From JBBQSF01 sp038214085 (GTDB lineage: Bacteria; Bacteroidota; Bacteroidia; Bacteroidales; CG2-30-32-10), in the NCBI GenBank assembly GCA_038214085.1, contig JBBQSF010000020.1, positions 1 through 30,192 on the forward strand: DNA of 30,192 nt, in the 5' to 3' direction. The notes beneath the pieces are model-generated. The model worked only from the letters and a program-made list of their open reading frames with translations, ran no database searches and was not told the DNA's origin. Below are positions 8,122-16,151 of this stretch, piece after piece (position 1 is the first letter of the stretch; every line of letters starts with the position of its first letter). A program made the translations under genes and the position numbers.

Positions 8122-10836
8122 CTATTGTTTAAACGGTATTCTGATGTCATAGCGGGTTCCCTGTTTATTGGTATGGGAATATTGTCCGTGTAACTGGGAA
8201 ACGAGGATTTGGACCAATGAAAGGCCAAGTGTTTCCATTTCTTTATTTATATTCTCGATTGAAAATCCGATTCCATTATCGGCCACAATTACTTTATACT
8301 CTTTTTCATCCGCAGTAAATTCAACAGAAATAGAAAATTTTTGTACACTTTTATTTGCAATAAATTCATCAGGAAATGCATGTTTAAATGAATTACTCAC
8401 CAATTCGTTTATTACCAGCCCAAGCGGAATGGCTGTGTCGATCTCTAAAGAGTTATCATTAAGTGAAAAATGAAGGTCAACCTTATCGGCATTATGGTAA
8501 ATTTGCTTAAGATTTACAGTGAGCCGCTGTATGTAATTGCCGAAATTAACATGAGCCAGATCTTTCGACATATAAAGATCTTCGTGTATAATCGACATTG
8601 TTCTTACCCTCTGTTGCAGCTCCATAAATTTTTGCTTATACCTATCTTCTTCAATATCCATTATCTGCATATTGATAAGCGATATAATAATCTGCATGTT
8701 GTTTTTAACCCGGTGATGCACTTCACGAAGCAAAGCTTCCTTTTCAAGAACGCTATTTGTAAGTAATTTTTCTGCAACTTTCTCTTCGGTAATATCTTCA
8801 ATTATTACCTGAAAACCCTGAATTATATCGTCATTGTTGCAAATTGGCTTGGTATAAACACGCGATGTTAATTGTTTGCCCCACTTTGAAATATACTCAT
8901 GCTCTGAACACATGGATTCGCCGTTTTTCATGCATTGTTTAAAATTTTCAACTACTCCAGATTTAACAAGAGGTGGGTATTTAAGAATATTAATTTTTTT
9001 TGTTTCTTCTAGGGAGCTGGAGCCAAGCATTTGGAGTAAAGTAGGGTTAATCTCAATAACATCGCCATGATTGTCAGCAATCATAATTCCAAGAGGTGCA
9101 TTTTCAAAAATCATCTTGTACTTTTCTTCACTCAGCTTTAACTCTTCCTCCATCTTTTTTCTTTCAGAAATGTCCCTGGCTATTCCAAATACTTCAGAAG
9201 GTTTACCATCTTTAAATCGCAAAAAACTATTGATTTCAAAAACCGTATAAGTTCCATCCTTCCTCAGAAATTCGGCCTCATAAGTAGTATGATCAGCATT
9301 TCCTGCCAGTTTTTTATAAATAAATTCTGTTGCTCTTTTATTGGTTTCGGGCGAAACATAATCAGCCATGTTCCAACTTGAGATTTCGTCAAATTTATAT
9401 CCCAGAACTTTTTCAACTGCAGGATTTATAGTAGTGACATTGCCCTGAAAATCCATGGTATAAATTATATCACTTGTTGACTCAAACAATTCCTGATAGC
9501 GCTCCCGTGTTTTGCTTAACTCTTCTTCAATTCTTTTCCGTTCGGTAATATCTCTTGCTATTCCAAATATTTCGCAGGGTTTATCATTTTTACGCCTGAG
9601 AAAGCTTGTAACTTCAAAAATAAAATGCTGCCCATTCTTTGCAATTGCTTCAACTTCATATCTTGAACGATCATTATAATCTGCAAGTTTCATTTTAATA
9701 TGTTCCTTAATTCTATTGCTTGACTCCTGAGTAACATATTTTAAAATATTGCGTTCTGATTCTGTTTTCCATACCCACCCAAGCTTTTCTTGAGCTACAG
9801 AATTTACAGAAGTGATGTTACCTTCAAAGTCTAAGGTACATATCAAATCATCGGCTTTTTCAAACAAATCCCTGAATTTTTCTTCGCTTTCTTTTAATGC
9901 TTCTTCTATCCTGAAACGTTCAGATATATCCACCAAAGAACCTATAATTCCTGTAGGAATGCCAGCATCATCCTTAACAATCCTGCTGTTAACAAGGCAT
10001 TTTAGTTTTTTACCATTTTTCTGATTAATATCAATCAGATAGTTCTTCATAACACCTTCGCGGTGCAGTATATCCAACACATCTGCTCTTTGGCTAACAT
10101 CAGAATAAATATCAAGTACATTCATTCCAATAAGTTCTTCACGTTTATAGCCTGATGAGATTTCTGACGAAGGGCTAATTTCTGTAATTATTCCATTTAA
10201 ATTACATTCATAATATACATTCTGAATGTTTTCATATATTTGTTTGTATTTTTTTTCGCTTTGAATCAATGCATTTTCAGCATGCTTAATTTCAGTTATA
10301 TCCTGATGTATAACGATATAATTAGATATTTCATCATTGTCGTTATGTATCGGAATAATTGAACTTTTAACACAAACATCTTTTGAAGGGTATTCCGGAA
10401 AATATTTGTGAGGATTATACCAAAGTTCGGGAATAAAAGCTGGTATTCCTTGTTTTGCTTTTTCAATTTCAGCAGCATATTCACAGGCTAAAAGTGTAGG
10501 ATCATCAAAGAAACTCATTTCTTTAGGTGGCGCTGAGCCGAACAGTTCCAAAAATGCTTTGTTTATCCTGTGAATTCGTGCGTGTTTATCTGCAATTCCA
10601 ATTGCATAGGGATTTTTTTCAATAATTTTTTCCAAAAGTAACTGTTCTTCTGGATTGCGGAAATCATCAAAAATTCGGGTATCAAATTCATGTTCAGGAA
10701 AAACATTTTGTTTCATGGCCTCTATTGTACATTCTATTTCTACTACATCTTCAATTGAAATCTCTTCACTTTCAAGATGCTGGATTTTTGCTTTAAGCTG
10801 CTGGATATACTGTTTTGCCTGTGAATTTTTATTCAT
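8122..10836 (-). CDS. Cytoplasmic multi-PAS sensor histidine kinase (HisKA_2 / HATPase)
   Basis: The 904-residue protein has no signal peptide or membrane segment. After an N-terminal coiled coil (about 1-45) come about five PAS/PAC domains: roughly 70-185, 195-310, 318-435, 443-560 and 570-690. Most end in the typical D-I-(T/S)-E motif. Then comes the HisKA_2 dimerisation box with the phospho-accepting histidine in REVHHRVKNN (H707) and a HATPase domain with NELVSNSFKH (about 810-819) and DNGIGF (853-858). It therefore phosphorylates itself in response to a cytosolic signal such as a small ligand, flavin/redox state or haem. No response regulator gene is adjacent. It is divergent from the molybdenum-cofactor operon and might regulate it, but nothing in the sequence proves this. 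PAS domains 3 and 4 look like a recent duplication. Confidence 0.88.
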   Translation of the reverse strand: MNKNSQAKQYIQQLKAKIQHLESEEISIEDVVEIECTIEAMKQNVFPEHEFDTRIFDDFRNPEEQLLLEKIIEKNPYAIGIADKHARIHRINKAFLELFGSAPPKEMSFFDDPTLLACEYAAEIEKAKQGIPAFIPELWYNPHKYFPEYPSKDVCVKSSIIPIHNDNDEISNYIVIHQDITEIKHAENALIQSEKKYKQIYENIQNVYYECNLNGIITEISPSSEISSGYKREELIGMNVLDIYSDVSQRADVLDILHREGVMKNYLIDINQKNGKKLKCLVNSRIVKDDAGIPTGIIGSLVDISERFRIEEALKESEEKFRDLFEKADDLICTLDFEGNITSVNSVAQEKLGWVWKTESERNILKYVTQESSNRIKEHIKMKLADYNDRSRYEVEAIAKNGQHFIFEVTSFLRRKNDKPCEIFGIARDITERKRIEEELSKTRERYQELFESTSDIIYTMDFQGNVTTINPAVEKVLGYKFDEISSWNMADYVSPETNKRATEFIYKKLAGNADHTTYEAEFLRKDGTYTVFEINSFLRFKDGKPSEVFGIARDISERKKMEEELKLSEEKYKMIFENAPLGIMIADNHGDVIEINPTLLQMLGSSSLEETKKINILKYPPLVKSGVVENFKQCMKNGESMCSEHEYISKWGKQLTSRVYTKPICNNDDIIQGFQVIIEDITEEKVAEKLLTNSVLEKEALLREVHHRVKNNMQIIISLINMQIMDIEEDRYKQKFMELQQRVRTMSIIHEDLYMSKDLAHVNFGNYIQRLTVNLKQIYHNADKVDLHFSLNDNSLEIDTAIPLGLVINELVSNSFKHAFPDEFIANKSVQKFSISVEFTADEKEYKVIVADNGIGFSIENINKEMETLGLSLVQILVSQLHGQYSHTNKQGTRYDIRIPFKQ

Positions 10837-10876
10837 AACAGAAATCTTTTTATAAGTTTCCGAATTGTTAATTTCA

Positions 10877-10884
10877 CAAAAATA
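10877..10884 (-). promoter_or_regulatory. TAnnTTTG promoter box for the sensor kinase
   Basis: On the minus strand the sequence reads TATTTTTG, a full TAnnTTTG match, 40 bases upstream of the kinase ATG at 10836. No good TTG -33 element is found at the usual distance. It shares the 142-base divergent gap with the promoter of the cofactor operon. Confidence 0.4.
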
Positions 10885-10946
10885 TAACTTTATATTTTAA
10901 TATTCATGTTTCCAATCATTTCTTTTTTTAACTCTTTATAATTGCC

Positions 10947-10954
10947 TAATTTTG
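10947..10954 (+). promoter_or_regulatory. TAnnTTTG promoter box for the molybdenum-cofactor operon
   Basis: TAATTTTG lies 24 bases before the GTG at 10979 (42 before the in-frame ATG at 10997). It is the only consensus -7 box upstream of the six-gene operon on this strand. The -33 side is poor. Confidence 0.4.
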
Positions 10955-10978
10955 CATAGTACTTAAAATATTAATCGG

Positions 10979-11527
10979 GTGATACTTTTTGATAATATGC
11001 TAATGGTAGGAGCAACCGGAAGAAATTCAGGGAAAACCGAACTTGCTTCACTTATTATATCAAAGTTTTCGAAAAAACATACCATTGTTGGGCTAAAAGT
11101 AAGCACCTATTATGAAGGAGATATTCAGTTTCACGGAAAAAACGAAAATCCACTCAACGAAAACTATACCCTATTTAACGACACCAACCATAAAACAGAT
11201 AAAAACACAGCACGAATGCTTGTTTCAGGTGCAAAAAGTGTTTACTGGCTGCGTTCAAAAGATTCTTTTTTAGAAGAAGCTTCACTGGAATTTATGAAGC
11301 AAATTGGAAATGATTGCTTGGTGGTTTGCGAATCAAACAGTTTGCGCAAAACAATCAACCCAGGACTGTTTCTTATGATACAAAATAACCTTGGAATGCC
11401 AGTTAAAATAACAGCCTCCGAAGTTATTGAATTTGCTGATTGCCTTATTCCATTCAATGGAAATATGCTGGATTTTGAGTTGGAAAGAATAAAAATTGAA
11501 AATAATAAATGGATTCTTAACAAATGA
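10979..11527 (+). CDS. MobB-like P-loop NTPase, first gene of the molybdenum-cofactor operon
   Basis: This protein of up to 182 residues has a clear Walker A motif, GATGRNSGKT (residues 11-20). In-frame ATG codons at 10997 and 11003 are alternatives to the GTG start. Later segments such as TARMLVSGAKSVYW and VVCESNSLRK echo MobB, the GTP-binding partner of MobA in dinucleotide cofactor synthesis, where a D-x-W-R/AGA region and an acidic Walker B follow the P-loop. It lacks the histidine-rich strand usual in MobB, and mobA is not nearby. The stop overlaps the moeA start by four bases (ATGA), so translational coupling is likely. The cofactor role rests mainly on this context; any small G-protein-like or dethiobiotin-synthetase-like NTPase would share the P-loop. 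Confidence 0.6.
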   Translation: MILFDNMLMVGATGRNSGKTELASLIISKFSKKHTIVGLKVSTYYEGDIQFHGKNENPLNENYTLFNDTNHKTDKNTARMLVSGAKSVYWLRSKDSFLEEASLEFMKQIGNDCLVVCESNSLRKTINPGLFLMIQNNLGMPVKITASEVIEFADCLIPFNGNMLDFELERIKIENNKWILNK

Positions 11528-12699
11528 TTACATACAAACAAGCATATAATATTGTAATTTCATCTGCAAGATCTCTTTCTGCTGAAAAGGTTGCTTTGCC
11601 TGATTCTATTGGCAGGATATTGGCACACGACATTGCTGCAGACATGGATATGCCACCTTTCGACAAATCAGCAATGGATGGCTATGCTTGCCGACGAGAA
11701 GATATTCCTTTTCCTTTGCAGGTAATGGAAGTGATTGCTGCAGGTTCGATGCCATCAAAAAAAATCATAAAAGGTCAGTGCTCAAAAATCATGACAGGAG
11801 CCGTGATTCCCGAAGGAGCTGATTGTGTGATCATGGTTGAACAAACTAAAAAAATCAGTAATTCTGAAATTCAATTCTTAGGGAATATTACTGCAAATAA
11901 TATTTCATACAAAGCCGAAGACATTAAAAAGGGCAATGTTGTTTTAGAAAAAGGTTTGATGTTGCAACCCCAGCATATAGCAATTCTGGCATCTGTTGGA
12001 ATTTCTAATCCGGAAGTTTACAAACAGCCTCGGGTTGCAATTATTTCAACTGGAGATGAGCTTGTAGAGCCTAATGCTTTCCCTGATCCCACACAAATAA
12101 GAAATAGCAATGCCTGGCAGCTGATCGCGCAAGTTAAAAAAGCAGGGGCAATTCCAGTTTATTGTGGAATAGCAAAGGATTCTCCAGATGAAACAGAAAA
12201 AATGATTCATGATGCTATTGTTCAAAATGATGTTCTTTTACTCACGGGAGGAGTGTCAATGGGCGATTTTGACTTTGTTCCTTCTGTTTTGAAAAAAAAT
12301 AATATTGATCTTCTTTTTGAAAAACTTCTTGTAAAACCAGGAAAGCCAACTGTATTTGGGCACAACAAAGATTGTTTTGTTTTTGGTTTACCAGGAAATC
12401 CTGTTTCAGCTTTTATATCTTTTGAAACACTTACCAAACCATTGTTGTATAAAATGATGGGGTATAATTACCAGCCTTTAGATATATTGCTGCCTCTTGC
12501 AAAATCATTTACCAGAAAAAAACCTGAACGACTGGAATGGCTGCCCATAAAAATAAACAATGCAGGTGAAGCTGAATTTATCGAATATCACGGCTCAGCA
12601 CATGTACATTCTCTTTGCTTTGCCGATGGAATTATAGCTGTTGCTGAAAATACTACTGAAATTAAGAAAGGCGAAAAAGTTCATGTACGACTCATTTAA
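11524..12699 (+). CDS. moeA: Molybdopterin molybdenumtransferase MoeA
   Basis: At 391 residues this is normal for MoeA, which inserts molybdate into adenylylated molybdopterin. Family motifs are present in order: SAMDGYA (49-55), an MTGAVIPEGAD segment near 95, STGDEL near 177, LLTGGVSMGDFDF near 240 and GLPGNPVSAF near 288. The C-terminal beta-barrel domain follows. It overlaps the MobB-like gene by 4 bases and the moaA gene by 17 bases, typical of a tight operon. No anomaly is seen. Confidence 0.95.
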   Translation: MITYKQAYNIVISSARSLSAEKVALPDSIGRILAHDIAADMDMPPFDKSAMDGYACRREDIPFPLQVMEVIAAGSMPSKKIIKGQCSKIMTGAVIPEGADCVIMVEQTKKISNSEIQFLGNITANNISYKAEDIKKGNVVLEKGLMLQPQHIAILASVGISNPEVYKQPRVAIISTGDELVEPNAFPDPTQIRNSNAWQLIAQVKKAGAIPVYCGIAKDSPDETEKMIHDAIVQNDVLLLTGGVSMGDFDFVPSVLKKNNIDLLFEKLLVKPGKPTVFGHNKDCFVFGLPGNPVSAFISFETLTKPLLYKMMGYNYQPLDILLPLAKSFTRKKPERLEWLPIKINNAGEAEFIEYHGSAHVHSLCFADGIIAVAENTTEIKKGEKVHVRLI

Positions 12700-13483
12700 T
12701 CGGAAAATAAACTATCTTAGAATTTCAGTAACGGATAAGTGTAATCTTCGTTGCGTATATTGTATGCCTGCAGAAGGCGTAAAACCCATGGATCACAAGG
12801 AAATTCTTTCGCTCGAGGACATTTACGAATTTACAAAAACAGCTGTACTTTTTGGAATCAACAAGGTACGAATTACCGGCGGCGAACCGCTGGTACGAAA
12901 GAATATTGTGCATTTGATTTCTCTTTTGTCTTCAATAAAAGAAATAACAGACCTTTCCATGACAACCAACGCCACCCTGCTTGAAAATATGGCCGAACCA
13001 TTAGCTGAGGCAGGACTGCAACGCATCAACATCAGCCTCGACACCGTAAATCCCGACAAATACAGAGAAATTACCAGAGGAGGCGATATTCGTGATGTTG
13101 TAAAAGGAATTATTGCTGCTCAGTTTGCGGGACTTTCACCCATAAAAATAAATTGCGTAATTGATCAGTCGCCCGAAGAACCAGATGCTAAAGGCGTTCA
13201 TGATTTTTGCAAGAGTACAGGGCTGGCTGTTCGTTTTATTCACCGTATGGATCTGGAATCAGGTGAATTTTCGGTAGTGGAAGGTGGAACAGGTGGAAAT
13301 TGCAAAATTTGCAACCGTTTAAGGTTATCTGCCAACGGATTGTTACGTCCTTGCTTGTTTAGCGACATCGCATACAATATTCGCGAACTTGGATATGAAG
13401 AAGCGTTGAAACAAGCCGTTTCCGAGAAACCGGAATGCGGAACATTTAGTATTACCAACAAATTTAACAGTATAGGAGGATAA
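12683..13483 (+). CDS. moaA: GTP 3',8-cyclase MoaA, shortened form
   Basis: MoaA is the radical-SAM enzyme that starts cofactor synthesis from GTP. The ATG at 12683 gives MYDSFNRKINYLRISVTDKC, the standard MoaA beginning; the upstream in-frame ATG at 12641 would add 14 unrelated residues. The N-terminal cluster CxxxCxxC is C20, C24, C27. ITGGEP and the SAM-binding region follow. The C-terminal substrate cluster is C207, C210, C224, with CNRLRL keeping the arginines that contact GTP. The protein ends in Gly-Gly as required in MoaA. At 266 residues it is about 60 shorter than usual. The segment normally lying between the FIE-M motif and the second cluster is reduced to about 19 residues (VRFIHRMD to GGNCKIC). 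The reading frame is intact, so this looks like a real short subtype rather than a broken gene. Confidence 0.88.
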   Translation: MYDSFNRKINYLRISVTDKCNLRCVYCMPAEGVKPMDHKEILSLEDIYEFTKTAVLFGINKVRITGGEPLVRKNIVHLISLLSSIKEITDLSMTTNATLLENMAEPLAEAGLQRINISLDTVNPDKYREITRGGDIRDVVKGIIAAQFAGLSPIKINCVIDQSPEEPDAKGVHDFCKSTGLAVRFIHRMDLESGEFSVVEGGTGGNCKICNRLRLSANGLLRPCLFSDIAYNIRELGYEEALKQAVSEKPECGTFSITNKFNSIGG

Positions 13484-13484
13484 T

Positions 13485-13943
13485 ATGGTTCAAAAATTAT
13501 CACATATCAATTCCAAGGGTAAAGCAAACATGGTGGATGTAGGCCACAAATCAATTCAGTTGCGGACAGCTTCAGCATCGGGAAATATTATACTCTCTCC
13601 TGCTACAATAAAACTTATTAAAGAGAATGAAATTAAAAAAGGTGATGTGCTTACAATTGCTGAAATTGCAGGAATTCAAGCTGCAAAAAAAACGTCTGAA
13701 TTAATACCTTTATGTCATCCGCTTGCAATTACAAAAATTGATGTTAAAGCTGTTTTGACAAAAACGGGCGTTTCCATAAATTCAGAAGTAAAATGCACAG
13801 GACAAACGGGCATCGAAATGGAAGCATTAACAGCAGTATCAGTAGGTTTGCTTACCATTTATGATATGTGCAAAGCTGCTGACAAAAAAATGGTTATTGA
13901 AAAAATCAGCTTACTTGAAAAAACAAAAACCGACATTCAATAA
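13485..13943 (+). CDS. moaC: Cyclic pyranopterin monophosphate synthase MoaC
   Basis: The 152-residue protein rearranges the MoaA product into cyclic pyranopterin monophosphate. Conserved pieces are MVDVGHK (16-22), AAKKTSELIPLCHPL (66-80) and the catalytic-region DMCKAADK, with K130 equivalent to the essential lysine of E. coli MoaC. Its ATG comes one base after the moaA stop. The GGAGGA encoding the terminal Gly-Gly of MoaA lies at the right distance to serve as a Shine-Dalgarno sequence, which is unusual for this phylum. Confidence 0.95.
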   Translation: MVQKLSHINSKGKANMVDVGHKSIQLRTASASGNIILSPATIKLIKENEIKKGDVLTIAEIAGIQAAKKTSELIPLCHPLAITKIDVKAVLTKTGVSINSEVKCTGQTGIEMEALTAVSVGLLTIYDMCKAADKKMVIEKISLLEKTKTDIQ

Positions 13944-13972
13944 GATTCCGAAGGCAATCAAAAAAAACATTC

Positions 13973-14905
13973 ATGAAAAAAATAAAAATTCTCTCCGTAA
14001 ATATATCAGAAAAAAAAGGCACGATCAAAAAGCCTGTAAAAAACATTATTCTTGACGAAAACGGAGTATTGAAAGATGCACATTCGGGCAAATGGCATCG
14101 TCAGGTTAGCTTACTGGGAAATGAAAGTGTAGAAAAATTTTCAAAAAAAGCAAAACGAAAAATTGAATACGGCGAATTTGCCGAAAACATTACAACATCA
14201 GGCCTTTTGTTATACAATACCCATCCTTTTGATAAATTTATTTCTGAAAAAATTATTTTAGAAGTAACACAAATAGGAAAAGAGTGCCACGGATCTTCTT
14301 GTGCAATTTTTAGAGAAGTTGGAAATTGTGTAATGCCTAAAGAAGGGATTTTCTGTAGAGTTATCAGCGGTGGAAAACTTAAAGCCGGCGACGCTCTTGA
14401 ATATCATCCTAAAATTTTTAAAGCCCATATTATTACACTTAGTGATCGCGCCAGTCGAGGAGAATATGCCGATAAAAGTGGTCCTAAAATTACAGAACAC
14501 CTTTCGGACTTTTACAAAAAAAGTGGAAGACTTTTTGAAGCAACCAATACCATTATTTCCGATGATGCTTCACAACTCGAAAGTATGATAAGTTTTGCAA
14601 TTCAGGTTGGTGCCGACATCATATTCACAACTGGCGGAACCGGGATTGGAAAACGGGACATTACCGTTGACGTACTAAAACCTATGTTGGATCAGGAAAT
14701 CCCAGGAATCATGGACTTTATCCGCATGAAATATGGTGCGGACAAACCCAGTGCATTGATCAGCCGTTCTGTTGCCGGATTAATAAAAGACACCTTTGTG
14801 TTTGCACTTCCTGGAAGTGTGAAAGCCGTTGATGAATATTGCGCTGAAATATTAAAAGTGCTGGATCATTTGTTTTTAATGCGCTTTGGGATAGATGCCC
14901 ATTAA
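13973..14905 (+). CDS. MOSC domain-MogA/MoaB fusion protein
   Basis: This 310-residue protein joins two domains. Residues 1 to about 147 are a MOSC domain (GNESVEKF near 49-56, GEFAENITTSG near 67-77, and the closing CRVISGGKLKAGD), a fold related to the C-terminus of molybdenum cofactor sulfurases that is thought to carry sulfur. Residues about 150-310 are a MogA/MoaB molybdopterin adenylyltransferase, with TLSDRASRGEYADKSGP (155-171), TTGGTGIGKRD (219-229) and an ending that fits the family. MogA adenylylates molybdopterin before MoeA adds the metal. The MOSC part could hand sulfur, or selenium, to the metal of the neighbouring xanthine dehydrogenase; that is inference. Cysteines are present at 105, 110, 119 and 128. 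The gene starts 29 bases after moaC. Confidence 0.9.
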   Translation: MKKIKILSVNISEKKGTIKKPVKNIILDENGVLKDAHSGKWHRQVSLLGNESVEKFSKKAKRKIEYGEFAENITTSGLLLYNTHPFDKFISEKIILEVTQIGKECHGSSCAIFREVGNCVMPKEGIFCRVISGGKLKAGDALEYHPKIFKAHIITLSDRASRGEYADKSGPKITEHLSDFYKKSGRLFEATNTIISDDASQLESMISFAIQVGADIIFTTGGTGIGKRDITVDVLKPMLDQEIPGIMDFIRMKYGADKPSALISRSVAGLIKDTFVFALPGSVKAVDEYCAEILKVLDHLFLMRFGIDAH

Positions 14906-14936
14906 TTTTGAAAACCCTTACAAAAAATTATTATTA

Positions 14937-15494
14937 ATGAACCGCGACGAAGCCCTGAACTTACTTATTGAAAACGTAAAAAACGAACGCATGATTGCCC
15001 ACAGCCTTGCCTCTGAAGCTGTGATGAGAGCTATTGCAGTTAAACTGGGTAAAAATTCTGAGCAATGGGCAATGGCTGGACTTTTACACGATCTTGATGT
15101 TGAAATAACCAATGCGGATCCCAAAATACATGGCCTTGAAACCGTGAGGATTCTTACCGAAAAAAATATTGACCCTGAAATTATTGATGCCATAAAACAC
15201 CATAACGAAGATGCCGAGGGAGTTGGAGTGCGCAATACTATTTTTCAACATGCTCTTGCTGCTGGCGAAACCATTACTGGGCTTATTACTGCAACCACTT
15301 ATGTTTATCCCGACAGAAAAATATCTTCGGTAAAACCCACATCTGTTGTAAAACGAATGAAAGAAAAATCTTTTGCTGCATCGGTAAAAAGGGAAAACAT
15401 ACTGGAATGTGAAAAAATCGGGATTCCGCTAAGCGAATTTGCGGAAATTTGTGTAAATGCAATGAAAGAAATTGGTAATAAAATAGGTCTCTAG
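14937..15494 (+). CDS. HD-domain phosphohydrolase-like protein, last gene of the cofactor operon
   Basis: Starting at the ATG at 14937 the protein has 185 residues. An in-frame ATG at 14895, overlapping the previous gene by 11 bases, would add 14. HD-superfamily metal ligands are visible: H22, the H51-D52 pair in LLHDLDVE, H65, and H88/H89 in AIKHHNE. Where the family usually has a closing aspartate (as in D-x-L-TGLI), this protein has Glu111 in GETITGLI. HD proteins of this kind cleave phosphate esters of nucleotides and often appear in xanthine dehydrogenase clusters, but no substrate is known for this one. Gene spacing supports co-transcription with the cofactor genes. Confidence 0.75.
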   Translation: MNRDEALNLLIENVKNERMIAHSLASEAVMRAIAVKLGKNSEQWAMAGLLHDLDVEITNADPKIHGLETVRILTEKNIDPEIIDAIKHHNEDAEGVGVRNTIFQHALAAGETITGLITATTYVYPDRKISSVKPTSVVKRMKEKSFAASVKRENILECEKIGIPLSEFAEICVNAMKEIGNKIGL

Positions 15495-15514
15495 AAAAAA
15501 AATACTCCTGAAAA

Positions 15515-16141
15515 ATGCCAAAAAAATCATTTTCGCTGACCAAAGGCGGCCCCAAAGAAATAGTTTGTTCATGGGGTTTTGCCTGGAAAAATTTTTCAAT
15601 TTTTCATAACGGTGTATTGGTTGGTACTATTCCAAACCAGAAGGAATTAAAAGAAGGAAGAAGTTTTTTACTTTGCGATGGCTCTACCCTCACTGTCAGG
15701 CTTAAAGTTACTATATTATCAGTTGGTCTGGAATTATTTCATAATGGAATAATAGTGGGTGGGTCGGATTCAGATCCATATTTGCATATCAAAATTGCGT
15801 ATGGAATATTGCTTTTTCTTGGAATTTTAAACCTTGTTGTAGGAACAATAATTCTCGCTTCTGGTTTAATGATTTTTGGTGCTGGGATTGGATTGGGTCT
15901 GATTATCTTCGGGATTATATTAGGAGGATTATCTTTTGGTGTAAAAGCAAAATCTATTACGGCATTAATTATTGCAATAGCATTGCTGATTTCAGATGCT
16001 TTGGCAAGCATTTATTTTCTTTCTATCTCCAACAATCATTCGGCAACAGTATGGATCATTATAAGAATTCTATTTATAGTTTACCTTTTCAGAGCTTTAA
16101 AAGCCATAAAAAAATTAAAAACTACGCAGCCACTCATATAA
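15515..16141 (+). CDS. Small membrane protein of unknown function
   Basis: I do not recognise this 208-residue protein. The N-terminal about 90 residues are soluble and contain two similar short stretches (IFHNGVLVGTIP at 29-40 and LFHNGIIVGGSD at 74-85), which look like a duplicated beta-hairpin. Then come about four hydrophobic helices at roughly 92-112, 117-140, 147-168 and 174-195, followed by a basic tail. The start follows the HD gene by 20 bases, so it may be read through from the cofactor operon, though no functional link is evident. Confidence 0.65.
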   Translation: MPKKSFSLTKGGPKEIVCSWGFAWKNFSIFHNGVLVGTIPNQKELKEGRSFLLCDGSTLTVRLKVTILSVGLELFHNGIIVGGSDSDPYLHIKIAYGILLFLGILNLVVGTIILASGLMIFGAGIGLGLIIFGIILGGLSFGVKAKSITALIIAIALLISDALASIYFLSISNNHSATVWIIIRILFIVYLFRALKAIKKLKTTQPLI

Positions 16142-16151
16142 TTTAAAATTC

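Noticed and set aside
12641..12682. Longer N-terminus for MoaA
   Set aside because: The extra 14 residues lie within moeA and do not resemble MoaA; the ATG at 12683 gives the standard beginning.
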